36,196 nt of DNA. Source: Arcobacteraceae bacterium (GTDB lineage: Bacteria; Campylobacterota; Campylobacteria; Campylobacterales; Arcobacteraceae). A model generated the notes under the pieces. It saw only the letters and a program-made list of their open reading frames with translations. It was not told where the DNA came from and did no database searches. Shown here one piece after another: positions 25,442 to 35,885 of this stretch. Position 1 is the first letter of the stretch, and every line of letters starts with the position of its first letter. The stretch lies in NCBI GenBank assembly GCA_029939245.1, contig JAOZTH010000002.1, positions 8,224 to 44,419 of the forward strand, read 5' to 3'. Made by a program: the position numbers and the translations under genes.

Positions 25442-28050
25442 ACTTTTGCTAAGTCGCCTTTCTTTGGACCACTTATACCACAGCATTGTTTGTATTTTTT
25501 GCCACTTCCACAAGGACACGGAGAGTTTCTTGGCACCTTTTTTTCTATAGCAACCGGTGTAGTGCTGTCGCCTTTTGTGTATTGTTTGTTTTTGGCTTTT
25601 TCCTCTTGTGCCATCTTTTGTTTGAGTTTTTCTATCTCTTCTTGTTCTTTGTCTCGTATTCGCACCGAAAACAGCACTCGCACAATCTCATGTTTGATAG
25701 AATTTACAAGCTCTATAAACATCTCGTAGCTCTCTTTTTTGTATTCTACTAGTGGGTCTTTTTGGTTGTAGCTTCGCAATCCTATGCCCGTCTTTAGCGT
25801 ATCTATAGCATACAGATGCTCTCGCCAATAGTTGTCTAGCACTTGTAGATACATCAGTCGTTCTACTTCGCTTTTTTGTTCTGGTGTGATCTTCTCAAAC
25901 TTTTTGTGGTATGGTTCGTTCATATAACTTAGCACAAACTCATGTATAGCCTCCACATCCATATCTGCTAGATTTTCTGTGTTTATATCTATAGACAAAT
26001 CTTCTTTGAGCTTGGTTTTTAGTAGCTCTATGTCAAACTCTTCTGCTGGCATACCATCTAATATATTGGCATCGTTTAGCAAGTTGTCGACATACCAGCT
26101 GAAGTTTTCTGCTATCTTTGAGCCTATATCGTAGTCATCATCTAGCAAGTTGTCGCGGTATTTATATATCGTCTGTCGCTGTTTGTTGGCTACATCGTCA
26201 TATTCTAGCAGGTGTTTTCTGCTCTCAAAGTGCATAGCTTCTACCTTTTTTTGAGCTCCCTCTACTGATCTAGTAACCATACCTGACTCTATATGTTCGC
26301 CATCTTTTAAGCCCAGTTTGCCCATGACAGACGATATTTTGTCGCTGCCAAATATTCGGAGTAGATTGTCCTCAAGCGATAGAAAAAACTGGCTACTGCC
26401 TACATCGCCTTGTCTGCCTGCTCGTCCTCGTAGCTGGTTGTCTATACGCCGGCTTTCGTGTCTCTCTGTGCCTAGTATCGCCAGTCCGCCTAGTGCTATA
26501 CACTCGGCTGGTAGTTTGATATCCACCCCTCGTCCTGCCATATTTGTAGCGATAGTCACAGAGCCTTTGAGTCCTGCTTCTTCTATGATCTCGCCTTCCT
26601 TTTTGTGTTGTTTGGCATTTAGCACTGTGTGTTTGATCTTTGCTTTGGTTAGATGGTCGTGTAGTAGCTCAGACTTTTCTATAGAGCCAGTCCCCACTAG
26701 CACTGGCTGACCTTTTTTGTTTAGCTCTTTTATCTTCAGTGCCACCGCTTGAAACTTCTCCTGCTCGGTTCGAAATATCAGGTCATTTTTGTCCTCTCTG
26801 TTTACTTGGACATTTGTAGGTATAGATACTACATCTAGGTTGTATATCTGTGAAAATTCCGCTGCTTCAGTCTGTGCTGTACCTGTCATACCAGAGAGCT
26901 TGGTATATAACCTAAAATAGTTTTGAAATGTAATATCAGCTAGAGTTTGAGACTCTTTTTGTATCACTACACCCTCTTTGGCTTCAAGTGCTTGGTGCAA
27001 TCCCTCGCTAAACCGTCTGCCCTCGCTCACTCGCCCTGTAAATTCATCTACTATGAGTATTTTTTTGTCTCTTATGATATAATCCACATCTTTAGAGAAA
27101 AGATAGTTTGCCTTGATAGCTTGGTCTATGTTGTGCGACAGCACGGCATTTTCTATAGAATACATACTATCCACACCAAAGGCCTTTTCTGCTTTTTCTA
27201 TACCTTGGTCTGTGATCATGACATTTCTGTTTTTCTCGTCTAGTGTAAAGTCGCCAGTGGTGATAGTAGGCTCGTCTGCCGATTTTGGCTCTATCGTCTC
27301 GCCTTGGGTCATATCTTTGGCTATCTTGTCTGCTAGAGTGTAGTGTTCGTTTTTCACTCCACTAGCTCCAGAGATGATAAGCGGCGACCTAGCTTCATCT
27401 ATAAGTATAGAGTCTACTTCGTCAACTATAGCAAAGCTGTGTCCTCGCTGTATCTTGTCTTTGTGGCTTTCTGTCATGTTGTCTCGCAAGTAGTCAAATC
27501 CGTATTCGTTGTTGGTGCCGTATGTGATATCGGCATCGTATTGAGCTTTTCTGTCCTCGTGGTCATCTATGTTGCCAACTATTGCTCCTACTGTGAAACC
27601 TAGAAAAGCATACAAAGGCTCTAGCTCTATAGCATCTCTACTAGCTAGATAGTCATTTACCGTGACTATATGCACTGGCTCACCACTCATGGCATTTAAC
27701 ACCACAGGCAAAGTAGCTACAAGAGTCTTGCCCTCGCCTGTCTTCATCTCTGCTATCTTGCTATCGTTTAGCACCATACCACCGATGAGCTGGACATCGT
27801 AGTGTCTCATATTTAAAACTCTTTTGCTACTCTCACGAACTATAGCAAACACATCGTTGAGAAGTTCTGCTTGAGTTTTTTTGCCATCTTTTAGCTCCTC
27901 TTTGAGTTTGGCGAAGCTTTGTTTGAGTTCATCGTCTGTTTGTTTTTCGTATTGTGGCTCTAGGGCGTTGATCTGCGAGACTATCTTGCCGTATAGCTTG
28001 AGTTGTTTGTCGTTTCTTGTGCCAAATATTTTAAGTATATTTTTTATCAT
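25438..28050 (-). CDS. secA: Preprotein translocase ATPase SecA
   Basis: Helicase motifs, [35 protein letters not shown]-terminal zinc motif [14 protein letters not shown]. Confidence 0.98.
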   Translation of the reverse strand: MIKNILKIFGTRNDKQLKLYGKIVSQINALEPQYEKQTDDELKQSFAKLKEELKDGKKTQAELLNDVFAIVRESSKRVLNMRHYDVQLIGGMVLNDSKIAEMKTGEGKTLVATLPVVLNAMSGEPVHIVTVNDYLASRDAIELEPLYAFLGFTVGAIVGNIDDHEDRKAQYDADITYGTNNEYGFDYLRDNMTESHKDKIQRGHSFAIVDEVDSILIDEARSPLIISGASGVKNEHYTLADKIAKDMTQGETIEPKSADEPTITTGDFTLDEKNRNVMITDQGIEKAEKAFGVDSMYSIENAVLSHNIDQAIKANYLFSKDVDYIIRDKKILIVDEFTGRVSEGRRFSEGLHQALEAKEGVVIQKESQTLADITFQNYFRLYTKLSGMTGTAQTEAAEFSQIYNLDVVSIPTNVQVNREDKNDLIFRTEQEKFQAVALKIKELNKKGQPVLVGTGSIEKSELLHDHLTKAKIKHTVLNAKQHKKEGEIIEEAGLKGSVTIATNMAGRGVDIKLPAECIALGGLAILGTERHESRRIDNQLRGRAGRQGDVGSSQFFLSLEDNLLRIFGSDKISSVMGKLGLKDGEHIESGMVTRSVEGAQKKVEAMHFESRKHLLEYDDVANKQRQTIYKYRDNLLDDDYDIGSKIAENFSWYVDNLLNDANILDGMPAEEFDIELLKTKLKEDLSIDINTENLADMDVEAIHEFVLSYMNEPYHKKFEKITPEQKSEVERLMYLQVLDNYWREHLYAIDTLKTGIGLRSYNQKDPLVEYKKESYEMFIELVNSIKHEIVRVLFSVRIRDKEQEEIEKLKQKMAQEEKAKNKQYTKGDSTTPVAIEKKVPRNSPCPCGSGKKYKQCCGISGPKKGDLAKV

Positions 28051-28087
28051 TTTGTTCCTTAGTTTTGTTGTTTTGTTTTATTTTGTC

Positions 28088-28107
28088 ATTTTATCCAAAT
28101 AAACTTA
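28088..28107 (-). promoter_or_regulatory. Putative sigma70-type promoter for secA
   Basis: Reverse strand TAAGTTTATTTGGATAAAAT. Confidence 0.55.
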
Positions 28108-28228
28108 TATGATGTTTGTTTTAGACATTTCGTAGCGATAAATTTGTAAATACCACCTCAAAAAAACTATCAAACATATTGTCAGTATAGCAAAAACTGT
28201 TCCAAGCAAACAGATATCTACAAAAAAT

Positions 28229-29122
28229 TTACTGGACGGTCTGTAGTGTCTCTATACTGTCCTCTATAGTAGCAGATATAGGCTTGTGTCCTGTGCGGAT
28301 ATAGTCTATGAAACTATCCAACTCATCGTATAAAGGCTCTCGCTTTTTCACAAAACAGTTTCGCATGACAAACGAATTGTCCGCTTTGAAGTTGGAATAC
28401 TCTAGCAACTCTTGGGACATCAGGTTTGCCTCATAGTATGCTTCTTTGCATGCTACTTCTACTGTCCGTTTTTTAAACGGTGTCAGCCAGTTTGTGGTGA
28501 TAGATGCTACTATATCATCGTCCATAGCAAACGATAGTATGGCATTGTCTTCGTGGTGATTGTGGATCTTTTTTGACTTAAATATACTTTTGTTCAAGAT
28601 ACTCTTTTGGGTGATAAATCGTATCAAGTCTATATCATGCACTGCTAAGTCGGTCAATATACCTACATCGGCGATCCGTGGTGGTATTGGTCCTATTCTT
28701 GTGATATTTATACTATATATCTCTTTGTCTTTTATCTCCTCTTTGAGTGCTTGGACTACAGAGTTAAACCGCTCTATATGTCCTACTACTGCTTTGAGTC
28801 CTTTTTTGTTTAGTTTTTTTAGTATCTCTTTACCGTCTGCTACATTTGATGCTACAGGCTTCTCTATAAACAGGTGGATACCTTTGTCGATACACTTCAG
28901 TGCTACTTCTTTGTGCAAAAATGTAGGAGTAGCTATGATGACAGCATCTATGGCTATAGCACCTAGCATATCATCTAGGTCTTGGTATAGTTTGTGGGCA
29001 AACTTGTCGTCTGCTATAGGGTCGCACAGTCCTACTATCTTTGCTCCTTGTATCTTTTGTAGGACTCTGTAGTGATTTTGTCCCATCACACCCATACCTA
29101 CTATCGCAACTCTAATCATCAT
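28229..29122 (-). CDS. Gfo/Idh/MocA family oxidoreductase (possible nucleotide-sugar dehydrogenase)
   Basis: RVAIVGMGVMGQNHYRVL, AVIIATPTFLHKEVALKCIDKGIHLFIEKPVA, DLAVHDIDLIRFI. Confidence 0.88.
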   Translation of the reverse strand: MMIRVAIVGMGVMGQNHYRVLQKIQGAKIVGLCDPIADDKFAHKLYQDLDDMLGAIAIDAVIIATPTFLHKEVALKCIDKGIHLFIEKPVASNVADGKEILKKLNKKGLKAVVGHIERFNSVVQALKEEIKDKEIYSINITRIGPIPPRIADVGILTDLAVHDIDLIRFITQKSILNKSIFKSKKIHNHHEDNAILSFAMDDDIVASITTNWLTPFKKRTVEVACKEAYYEANLMSQELLEYSNFKADNSFVMRNCFVKKREPLYDELDSFIDYIRTGHKPISATIEDSIETLQTVQ

Positions 29123-30197
29123 TTACCACCTTTATAATATAATCCTGCTGCTCTTGTGTCAAAAATGCCGACATAGGCAAAGCTAAAATATCTTTTGATA
29201 CCGCTACAGATATAGGAAAATCATCTGGACTATACCCTAGATAAGCAAACACCTCTTGCATATGTAGAGGAATTGGATAATAGACTCCTGTAGGCACTCC
29301 GTTTTTTTTGCAGTTTTCTATTGTTTTTTCTCTGTTTTTTACTCTTATACAGTATTGAGCCCATACGCTAGTGTAGTCATCTGGCACATACGGGGTCGTG
29401 ACATTTTGTAGCTTTTTGTTGTATTTGTCGGCTATGCTTTGTCGTCTATCTAGCTCATCTTGATAGTGTTTTAGCTTTGCTATCAGCACTCCTGCTTGCA
29501 AGGCATCTAGTCTGCCGTTGATACCTATGTGGCTGTGGACATATTGTTTGGTTTGTCCGTGGTTTAGTAGCACTCGTATCTTAGATGCTAGCTCGTCATC
29601 ATCTGTCCATATAGCACCACCATCGCCATAGCATCCCAGTGGCTTAGCCGGGAAAAACGAAGTAGTCCCCATATCGCTAGTGGTGCATGATTGTTTGCCC
29701 CTATATGTAGCACCGAAGCTTTGAGCTCCATCTTCTATCACTTTGAGATTGTATTTTTTGGCTATAGAGTTGATACCGTCCATATCTGCCATCTGCCCAA
29801 ACAACGACACAGGTATCACGGCTTTGGTTTTTGAGGTGATTTTCTCCTCTATTTTAGAGACATCTATATTGTAAGTTCGCTCATCTATATCTACAAATAC
29901 TGGTCGTGCCTTTAGCAGTGCTATAGCTTCAGCCGTGGCTATAAATGTAAAAGGTGTCGTGATGACCTCGTCATCTGGCTCGATACCTATAGCCATGAGA
30001 GCTAGCACCAAAGCATCTGTGCCACTGCTGCATGCTATAGTGTGTTTGGAGCCTGTCCATTTAGATAACTTTTGTTCTAGTTGCTCCACCTTGCCACCAA
30101 TATACACAGAGCTATCTAGCACTTGCTGTATCTGTGTATCTATGTCTGTTTTGTATTTTTGATACTGTGCTTGTAGGTCTATAAAATTTATTTTCAT
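29112..30197 (-). CDS. DegT/DnrJ/EryC1/StrS family PLP-dependent sugar aminotransferase
   Basis: CSSGTDALVLALMAIGIEPDDEVITTPFTF, EDGAQSFGATYRG, TSFFPAKPLGCYGDGGAIWTDD, HGQTKQYVHSHIGINGRLDALQAGVL. Confidence 0.93.
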   Translation of the reverse strand: MKINFIDLQAQYQKYKTDIDTQIQQVLDSSVYIGGKVEQLEQKLSKWTGSKHTIACSSGTDALVLALMAIGIEPDDEVITTPFTFIATAEAIALLKARPVFVDIDERTYNIDVSKIEEKITSKTKAVIPVSLFGQMADMDGINSIAKKYNLKVIEDGAQSFGATYRGKQSCTTSDMGTTSFFPAKPLGCYGDGGAIWTDDDELASKIRVLLNHGQTKQYVHSHIGINGRLDALQAGVLIAKLKHYQDELDRRQSIADKYNKKLQNVTTPYVPDDYTSVWAQYCIRVKNREKTIENCKKNGVPTGVYYPIPLHMQEVFAYLGYSPDDFPISVAVSKDILALPMSAFLTQEQQDYIIKVVNDD

Positions 30198-30270
30198 ATC
30201 ATTCCTTTTGGCTATAATACCAAAAAAAGTTTAATTTAAGTTTTTTTTGATAAAATAGCGAACTTTTTAT

Positions 30271-30347
30271 GCGTCCATGGCTTAACTGGATATAGCACTG
30301 GGTTTCGGCCCCGGTGGTTGCGGGTTCGAATCCTACTGGGCGTACCA
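30271..30347 (+). tRNA. tRNA-Arg (anticodon TCG), CCA encoded
   Basis: Cloverleaf by eye: acceptor GCGTCCA/TGGGCGT, anticodon stem CTGGG/CCCGG with loop TTTCGGC, T loop TTCGAAT, ACCA end. Confidence 0.88.
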
Positions 30348-30359
30348 ACTTCAAACCAC

Positions 30360-30518
30360 CTAAACATAGGCTTCTATAGACATTTTGACCGCTTGTTTGA
30401 GGTTTGATAAAATCTCATTTTGTATCGTATTTGTATCAACTATTTTGATTTTGACTTTTTTGATTGATTGGATATTGTGTTTTTTGGAGTGTCGTGTATT
30501 GAGATTATTATAAAATAT
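30360..30518 (-). pseudogene. Start-less ORF remnant directly behind the tRNA gene
   Basis: Frame read by eye: IFYNNLNTRHSKKHNIQSIKKVKIKIVDTNTIQNEILSNLKQAVKMSIEAYV*; no ATG/GTG/TTG at its 5' end. Confidence 0.3.
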
Positions 30519-30539
30519 CTAGCAGTTGATCGAAAATTT

Positions 30540-30562
30540 ATATTTTTTAGATACAATATCTC
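30540..30562 (+). promoter_or_regulatory. Putative promoter of the addA-like gene, apparently leaderless
   Basis: TTTTTTAGATACAATATCTC-ATG: TACAAT (30552..30557) 5 nt from the ATG; no SD. Confidence 0.5.
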
Positions 30563-33298
30563 ATGCAAAAACAAAACACAGTCACACACCAAAACTGTCT
30601 CAAACACAAAATAGTATCAGTCAAGGCAAGTGCCGGCACTGGCAAGACATACAATCTATCCGCTAGATATATAGCATTGCTACTTTGTGGTGCAAAAGTA
30701 GATAATATATTGTGTTTGACTTTCACAAATAAATCAGCAAATGATATGCGACAAAAGATAGCAGGATATATAGCAAATCTAGCCCATGATGATGACTTTG
30801 TCTCCACAATACAGACTCACATAGATATGCCAGCAGAAAAGATAAAGGCGAGACAACCACAGATATATAGCGACTTTTTGCATAGTTTTAGCTCTATTAT
30901 GACTATTGATAAATTTTTTGGCAATGTGTTTCGGCAGTTTGCAGGCTATCTAAACATAGATGACAGCTACCATATAGCAAATGCCGACAAAGAGAAGCTA
31001 GGATTTGAGTTTTTGCAAACTTTGCACAAAGCACAGCTAGATAGTTTGGTGCAACTGTGTCTAAAGACAAACAAAAGTTATGCCTCTGTGCTGGAACTGT
31101 TTGAAAAGATACAAGACAACTCACAGAAGCTAAACTTCGCAAACATAAGTTTAGCCGACTTTGATATAGCCAAAGATGATGTCATAGCAAAAGCCACAGC
31201 CATAAAGCAGTTTGTAGCCGATAGTCCCACCGCTTCCGCCCTTGCCAAAAAGGCAGTAGAGTTTGACAGCTTTGATGCTATTTTTAGTAGCACATGGATA
31301 CAAAAAAACAGCTTCAAAGAGTTTAGCTACTTTAAAAAGATAGCAAACGAGACAGCAGAAGTGTTATTTGCAGAGTTTAAAACTGCATCAAAGATATATT
31401 TCCAACTCAAAAACCACTACACCATAGGCAAGTTAAACGACATATACATAGCATGGCAAAAGTTTACAGAGCAAAACATAGCAAAATCACACAGCCTAGG
31501 GTTTGGCGATGTGACAAATATGACACACAAGCTACTACACGGACACATAGACCGCGAGTTTTTGTATTTTAGGCTAGATAGCAGATATGACCATATACTG
31601 CTAGATGAATTTCAGGACACTTCTATAGTCCAGTATTCTGTGTTAAAACCGCTCATAGATGAGATAATGTCCCAAGATAACGAAAGGTTTCGGTCATTTT
31701 ATTTTGTAGGCGATACAAAGCAGTCTATATATAGATTTCGTGGTGGCGAGGCTGGACTTTTTGGGCATCTTGATACTATCTACAACTCTACTGCCAAAAG
31801 TTTAGCCAAAAACTACAGAACTGCCACAAATATCATAAACTTCGTGTATAGTGTGTTTGAAAATATCGGCACATTTGATATATCTAAGCCTACTTCAGAT
31901 ATAGATGGAGGATTTGTCAAAGTGGTGCAAACCAGTGATATAACCACAAACATAATCAAAAAGCTCAAAGCCATGGCTAGGATAGGGGCAGATATGGACG
32001 ATATAGCCATACTAGCATATACAAATGCCGACATACTAAAGATATATGATGCTATAAAAGAGCAGTTGCCACAGCTAAAAGTATCGACAGATACTACTAG
32101 TATGTTGGTCAATCATCCCAAAGTAAAAGCTGTGATAAATCTAGTCAAATACCTATACTACGGCGACAAGATATACAAAGAAAATTTTCACTCCATCATA
32201 GGTGAAAAGGCGGCAGTAGATGTGTCGTGGCAGACAAATTTTCGCACTTTATCTGTAGTGGAACTGGTGCATAACATAGCTACATATTATAAACTGTTTG
32301 ACGAAAATATGATAAAATTTTTGCATGATGTACAGATGTATGAAAATATCACGGATTTTGTATTTAATATAGACCAGTTAAACAGCCATATCACAAACCA
32401 AAGTCGTGCTGGTATCGTGCTTTTGACCATGTTCAAAGCCAAAGGACTGGAATTTGAGACTGTGTTTGTGGTAGATAGATTTAAAAAGCAACCAAACGAC
32501 ACATCCTCTTTGCTACTACAATACGAACAGATGAAACTTAGACGAATATATATAAAAGACAAGCCTATGGAGTATTTTGACGATGACTACAAGATGGCAC
32601 TAGAGTATGAAAAAGCACAAAAGCAGACAGATAGGTTAAATGTCCTATATGTCGCACTAACTAGAGCGAAAAAAAACTTGATAATGTTTAAAAAGCCAGC
32701 TGGCTCGTCGTTTGATATAGTTCCACCAGCAAAGATAGGCAAGTTATACAAGGCTATATCGCCACAACCCAAACAGGGACACAGAGACAAGTTATCGTTT
32801 GAAAGTATAAACTACGGCAGACAAGCAGTATCGAAAAAGTCCCGACCGTCTGTATCCTCTATGGAGCTTATAAATTTTGGCTTAGCTACACACTATTGTC
32901 TGGAGATGATGAGTTGTTTTGATACATATAGCCTACAGACCGCTATGAAGCTAGTGCGAGCAAACTATAGCCACACGATAGATGAGCAGGCACTAGAAAA
33001 TATCTACAAGATATGCCACAATCTCATATCGCACAAGCCGTTTATAGATAAGATCAAAGGCTACAAGCTATCAAAAGAGCAAGTTATAGCATATGATCAA
33101 GAGATAAAAGTGATAGACTTAGTAGCTACTAGCGATGATGATATAGTCATATTTGACTACAAGACAGGCAACCAAAATCCAAAAGATAGCTCACAAGTAT
33201 CGAACTACAAACAAGCGATGACAGATATCACAGGCAAAACAGTATCTGGCTTTTTGCTATATCTGTCTATAGATGGTGTGGATATGATAGAAGTTTAA
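30563..33298 (+). CDS. RecB/AddA-like UvrD-family helicase with C-terminal nuclease motif
   Basis: VKASAGTGKTYNLSARY, LCLTFTNKSANDMRQKI, LLDEFQDTS, GDTKQSIYRFRGGE, NVLYVALTRAKKNL, nuclease motif DLVATSDDDIVIFDYKTG. Confidence 0.92.
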   Translation: MQKQNTVTHQNCLKHKIVSVKASAGTGKTYNLSARYIALLLCGAKVDNILCLTFTNKSANDMRQKIAGYIANLAHDDDFVSTIQTHIDMPAEKIKARQPQIYSDFLHSFSSIMTIDKFFGNVFRQFAGYLNIDDSYHIANADKEKLGFEFLQTLHKAQLDSLVQLCLKTNKSYASVLELFEKIQDNSQKLNFANISLADFDIAKDDVIAKATAIKQFVADSPTASALAKKAVEFDSFDAIFSSTWIQKNSFKEFSYFKKIANETAEVLFAEFKTASKIYFQLKNHYTIGKLNDIYIAWQKFTEQNIAKSHSLGFGDVTNMTHKLLHGHIDREFLYFRLDSRYDHILLDEFQDTSIVQYSVLKPLIDEIMSQDNERFRSFYFVGDTKQSIYRFRGGEAGLFGHLDTIYNSTAKSLAKNYRTATNIINFVYSVFENIGTFDISKPTSDIDGGFVKVVQTSDITTNIIKKLKAMARIGADMDDIAILAYTNADILKIYDAIKEQLPQLKVSTDTTSMLVNHPKVKAVINLVKYLYYGDKIYKENFHSIIGEKAAVDVSWQTNFRTLSVVELVHNIATYYKLFDENMIKFLHDVQMYENITDFVFNIDQLNSHITNQSRAGIVLLTMFKAKGLEFETVFVVDRFKKQPNDTSSLLLQYEQMKLRRIYIKDKPMEYFDDDYKMALEYEKAQKQTDRLNVLYVALTRAKKNLIMFKKPAGSSFDIVPPAKIGKLYKAISPQPKQGHRDKLSFESINYGRQAVSKKSRPSVSSMELINFGLATHYCLEMMSCFDTYSLQTAMKLVRANYSHTIDEQALENIYKICHNLISHKPFIDKIKGYKLSKEQVIAYDQEIKVIDLVATSDDDIVIFDYKTGNQNPKDSSQVSNYKQAMTDITGKTVSGFLLYLSIDGVDMIEV

Positions 33299-33326
33299 AG
33301 GTCGCCTCTAAAACCTCTAAATTGTT

Positions 33327-34655
33327 TTATGTGGTATTTTGTTGCTTTTTGCTTTTTCCAAAAAAACTATAAAAGTAGTTTTTTATGGTTTTGCTCTTGG
33401 CTCTGTTTAGCACTAGGTCGCCAGATGATGTGTCTTTGGTAACTTGACTTCCAGCTCCTATCATACAGTCATCGGCTATAGATAATGGAGCTATGAGTTG
33501 GCTTCCACTTCCTATAAATACATTTTTGCCTATATACGTTTTGTGCTTGGATATGCCGTCATAGTTGCATGTGATAGTCCCTGCTCCTATGTTGGCTCCA
33601 CTATCTACAAAACTATCACCAATATAGCTTAGGTGTCCTGCTTTTGTGTCAAACAGCTTTGAGTTTTTGACCTCTACGAAGTTGCCTATGTGGCTTTGGT
33701 CTATGTGGCAATGTGGGCGAACTCTAGCCATAGGTCCTATGTCGCTATCTTTTATGATAGAGTTTTCTATGACTGTGTTTGTCTTTATATGGCTACTTGT
33801 GATGATAGTTTCGCCTAGTAGCGACACTCCGCTTTCTAGTATCGTCTCGCCATATATTTGCACAGAGCTATCTATATATATAGTATCTGGTAGCTTCATG
33901 ATGACACCGTTTAACATAAAGTTTCGCTTTATATTCTCTTGCATAATCTTTTCTGCCATAGCGAGGTCATATTTGCTATTGACTCCTTTGAAACTATTTT
34001 CACACACTTTGACTGCTTTTATAGTTTGCTGCTCTTGTATAGCTATAGCGACTATATCTGTGATATAATACTCTTGTTGGGCATTGTTGTTGTCTAACTT
34101 TGGCAAGCTGTTTTTTAGAAAATTGGTATCAAAACAATATATACCAGCATTTGCTTGAGTTATAGCTAGTTCTTTGTCGTCACAATCTTTTTGTTCTACT
34201 ATCTTGACTACTTTGCCATCTTTTTGCACTACTCGCCCATAGCCAGTAGCATCGTTTAGCTCAAGATAACTCATCTTGACTACTTCATCGCCGTGTATTA
34301 TCAACTTTTCTAGCTCATCGGCAGCAACTAGTGGCATATCTCCGTTTAGCACCAAAGTTTGTGAGTGTTTAGTGTCAAACCCCATGACCGCTCCACCAGT
34401 GCCGGGGTAGTTGCCGTGGTCTTGTATGTGGTAGTTTAGGCAACCGCTGTCAAAATACCCGTCCATAGTTTGCCGTATATTGTCCGCTTGATGATACAGC
34501 ACTATATGGATATCGTCGCTCAATTTTAAAGCTTCGGCGATACTATAACACAACATAGGTTTGCCAGATATTTGATGTAGGACTTTGGGTATGTTGCTTT
34601 TCATTCTAGTGCCTTTGCCAGCAGACAATATGATGATAGATATATCTTTTTTCAT
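33327..34655 (-). CDS. glmU: Bifunctional GlmU (N-acetylglucosamine-1-phosphate uridyltransferase / glucosamine-1-phosphate acetyltransferase)
   Basis: IILSAGKGTRMKSNIPKVLHQISGKPM, left-handed beta-helix hexapeptides, GAGTITCNYDGISKHKT. Confidence 0.97.
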   Translation of the reverse strand: MKKDISIIILSAGKGTRMKSNIPKVLHQISGKPMLCYSIAEALKLSDDIHIVLYHQADNIRQTMDGYFDSGCLNYHIQDHGNYPGTGGAVMGFDTKHSQTLVLNGDMPLVAADELEKLIIHGDEVVKMSYLELNDATGYGRVVQKDGKVVKIVEQKDCDDKELAITQANAGIYCFDTNFLKNSLPKLDNNNAQQEYYITDIVAIAIQEQQTIKAVKVCENSFKGVNSKYDLAMAEKIMQENIKRNFMLNGVIMKLPDTIYIDSSVQIYGETILESGVSLLGETIITSSHIKTNTVIENSIIKDSDIGPMARVRPHCHIDQSHIGNFVEVKNSKLFDTKAGHLSYIGDSFVDSGANIGAGTITCNYDGISKHKTYIGKNVFIGSGSQLIAPLSIADDCMIGAGSQVTKDTSSGDLVLNRAKSKTIKNYFYSFFGKSKKQQNTT

Positions 34656-35812
34656 CTGTTTTCTACCAACTTTTGTGCCTGTTTGAGTGCTGTTTCGCTA
34701 CTATCTTTGTCAAAACATAGCACGACCCCCATTCGTCTGCCGGGTTTGCTATATGGCTTGCCAAACACTCTAGCAAAACTATGTTTGCCAAACACTTCAT
34801 CGCCTAACTGGACAAAAGGATTTTGCGATGAGCTGTCTGCTTTTATCGCTCCACTAGCTCCAGCTCCATATGTGACAAACTCCACACCTAGCCCTACTAT
34901 AGCTCTCACATGCAAAGCAAACTGGCTAGCACTTTGAGTTATCATGGTGACCATACCAGTATCATGTGGTCGAGGGCTTACTTCGTTAAAATAGACTTCA
35001 TCGCCTTTGACAAACAACTCCACACCAAACACTCCGTATCCGCCTAAACCATCTGTGATATCTGTGGCTATCTTTTTGCATGCTTTTTTTGCCTTGTCGC
35101 TCATGACGGCTGGTTGATGCGAAAATATATAGTCGCCATCTTTTTGTGTATGTCCTATAGGCTCACAAAATACAGTGCCGTGGCGACTTCGCACGGTTAG
35201 AAGTGTAATCTCATAGTCAAATCGTATAAACTCCTCAACTATCAGCAGACTACTATCACCACGGGCTTCTTTGGCTATGTTCCATGAGTTTTCTATATCA
35301 TCGAAGCTTTTTGCTATAGTTTGTCCATGTCCGCTACTACTCATGACTGGCTTGATGACACAAGGGAAGCCTATATCATCACAAGCGGTCTTTAACTCCT
35401 GTAAATTTTTGACAAACTTGTAGGCACTTGCCTTTAGTCCTAGCTCTTCACAGGCAAATTGTCGTATATTTTTTCTGTTCATAGTCAGCTTGATAGCTCT
35501 GGCATTTGGCACTATGTTGTAGCCATCGTTTTGCAACTCTTCTAACGCCTCCAAACTCAATGCCTCTATCTCTGGTATCACGAAGTCTGGCTTGAGCTTT
35601 TTGACTGTATCTACTAGCTTTTGTCTATCTTTCATATCCACTACCACGGAGCTGTTTGCTACAAAGCTAGCTGGTGGATTTGCATAACTATCTGCAACTA
35701 CTGTCTCGAAGCCCAGTCTGCTAGCCTCTATGACGACCTCTTTGCCTAGTTCGCCTCCGCCTAGAAGTAGCAACTTTTTGTTGTTTGCTTGCTTTGTAGT
35801 GTAAAATTTCAT
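34652..35812 (-). CDS. purT: Phosphoribosylglycinamide formyltransferase 2 (formate-dependent)
   Basis: LLLLGGGELGKEVVIEASRLGFETVVADSYANPPA, VIPEIEAL, FPCVIKPVMSSSGHGQ, NEVSPRPHDTGMVT; ATG at 35812 after AAAGGACAAAA. Confidence 0.96.
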   Translation of the reverse strand: MKFYTTKQANNKKLLLLGGGELGKEVVIEASRLGFETVVADSYANPPASFVANSSVVVDMKDRQKLVDTVKKLKPDFVIPEIEALSLEALEELQNDGYNIVPNARAIKLTMNRKNIRQFACEELGLKASAYKFVKNLQELKTACDDIGFPCVIKPVMSSSGHGQTIAKSFDDIENSWNIAKEARGDSSLLIVEEFIRFDYEITLLTVRSRHGTVFCEPIGHTQKDGDYIFSHQPAVMSDKAKKACKKIATDITDGLGGYGVFGVELFVKGDEVYFNEVSPRPHDTGMVTMITQSASQFALHVRAIVGLGVEFVTYGAGASGAIKADSSSQNPFVQLGDEVFGKHSFARVFGKPYSKPGRRMGVVLCFDKDSSETALKQAQKLVENR

Positions 35813-35885
35813 ATTTTTGTCCTTTTTTTGATACATTTAATTATTTTATGGTATTATATCAAAAAAAGTTTAAAAAGGCAAAGAT

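Noticed and set aside
24233-25519. Extended start of the LolC/E-like ORF at 25519
   Set aside because: The extension lies in secA's 3' coding region in another frame; ATG at 25441 (ATGA overlap with the secA stop) matches the family N-terminus better.
25486-27603. Plus-strand ORFs across secA
   Set aside because: Antisense shadows; secA accounts for the region.
28115-28225. Short minus-strand frame LLGTVFAILTICLIVFLRWYLQIYRYEMSKTNII* between the oxidoreductase gene and secA
   Set aside because: Contains a TM-like stretch, but no good start or SD and only about 35 codons; could be chance in AT-rich DNA.
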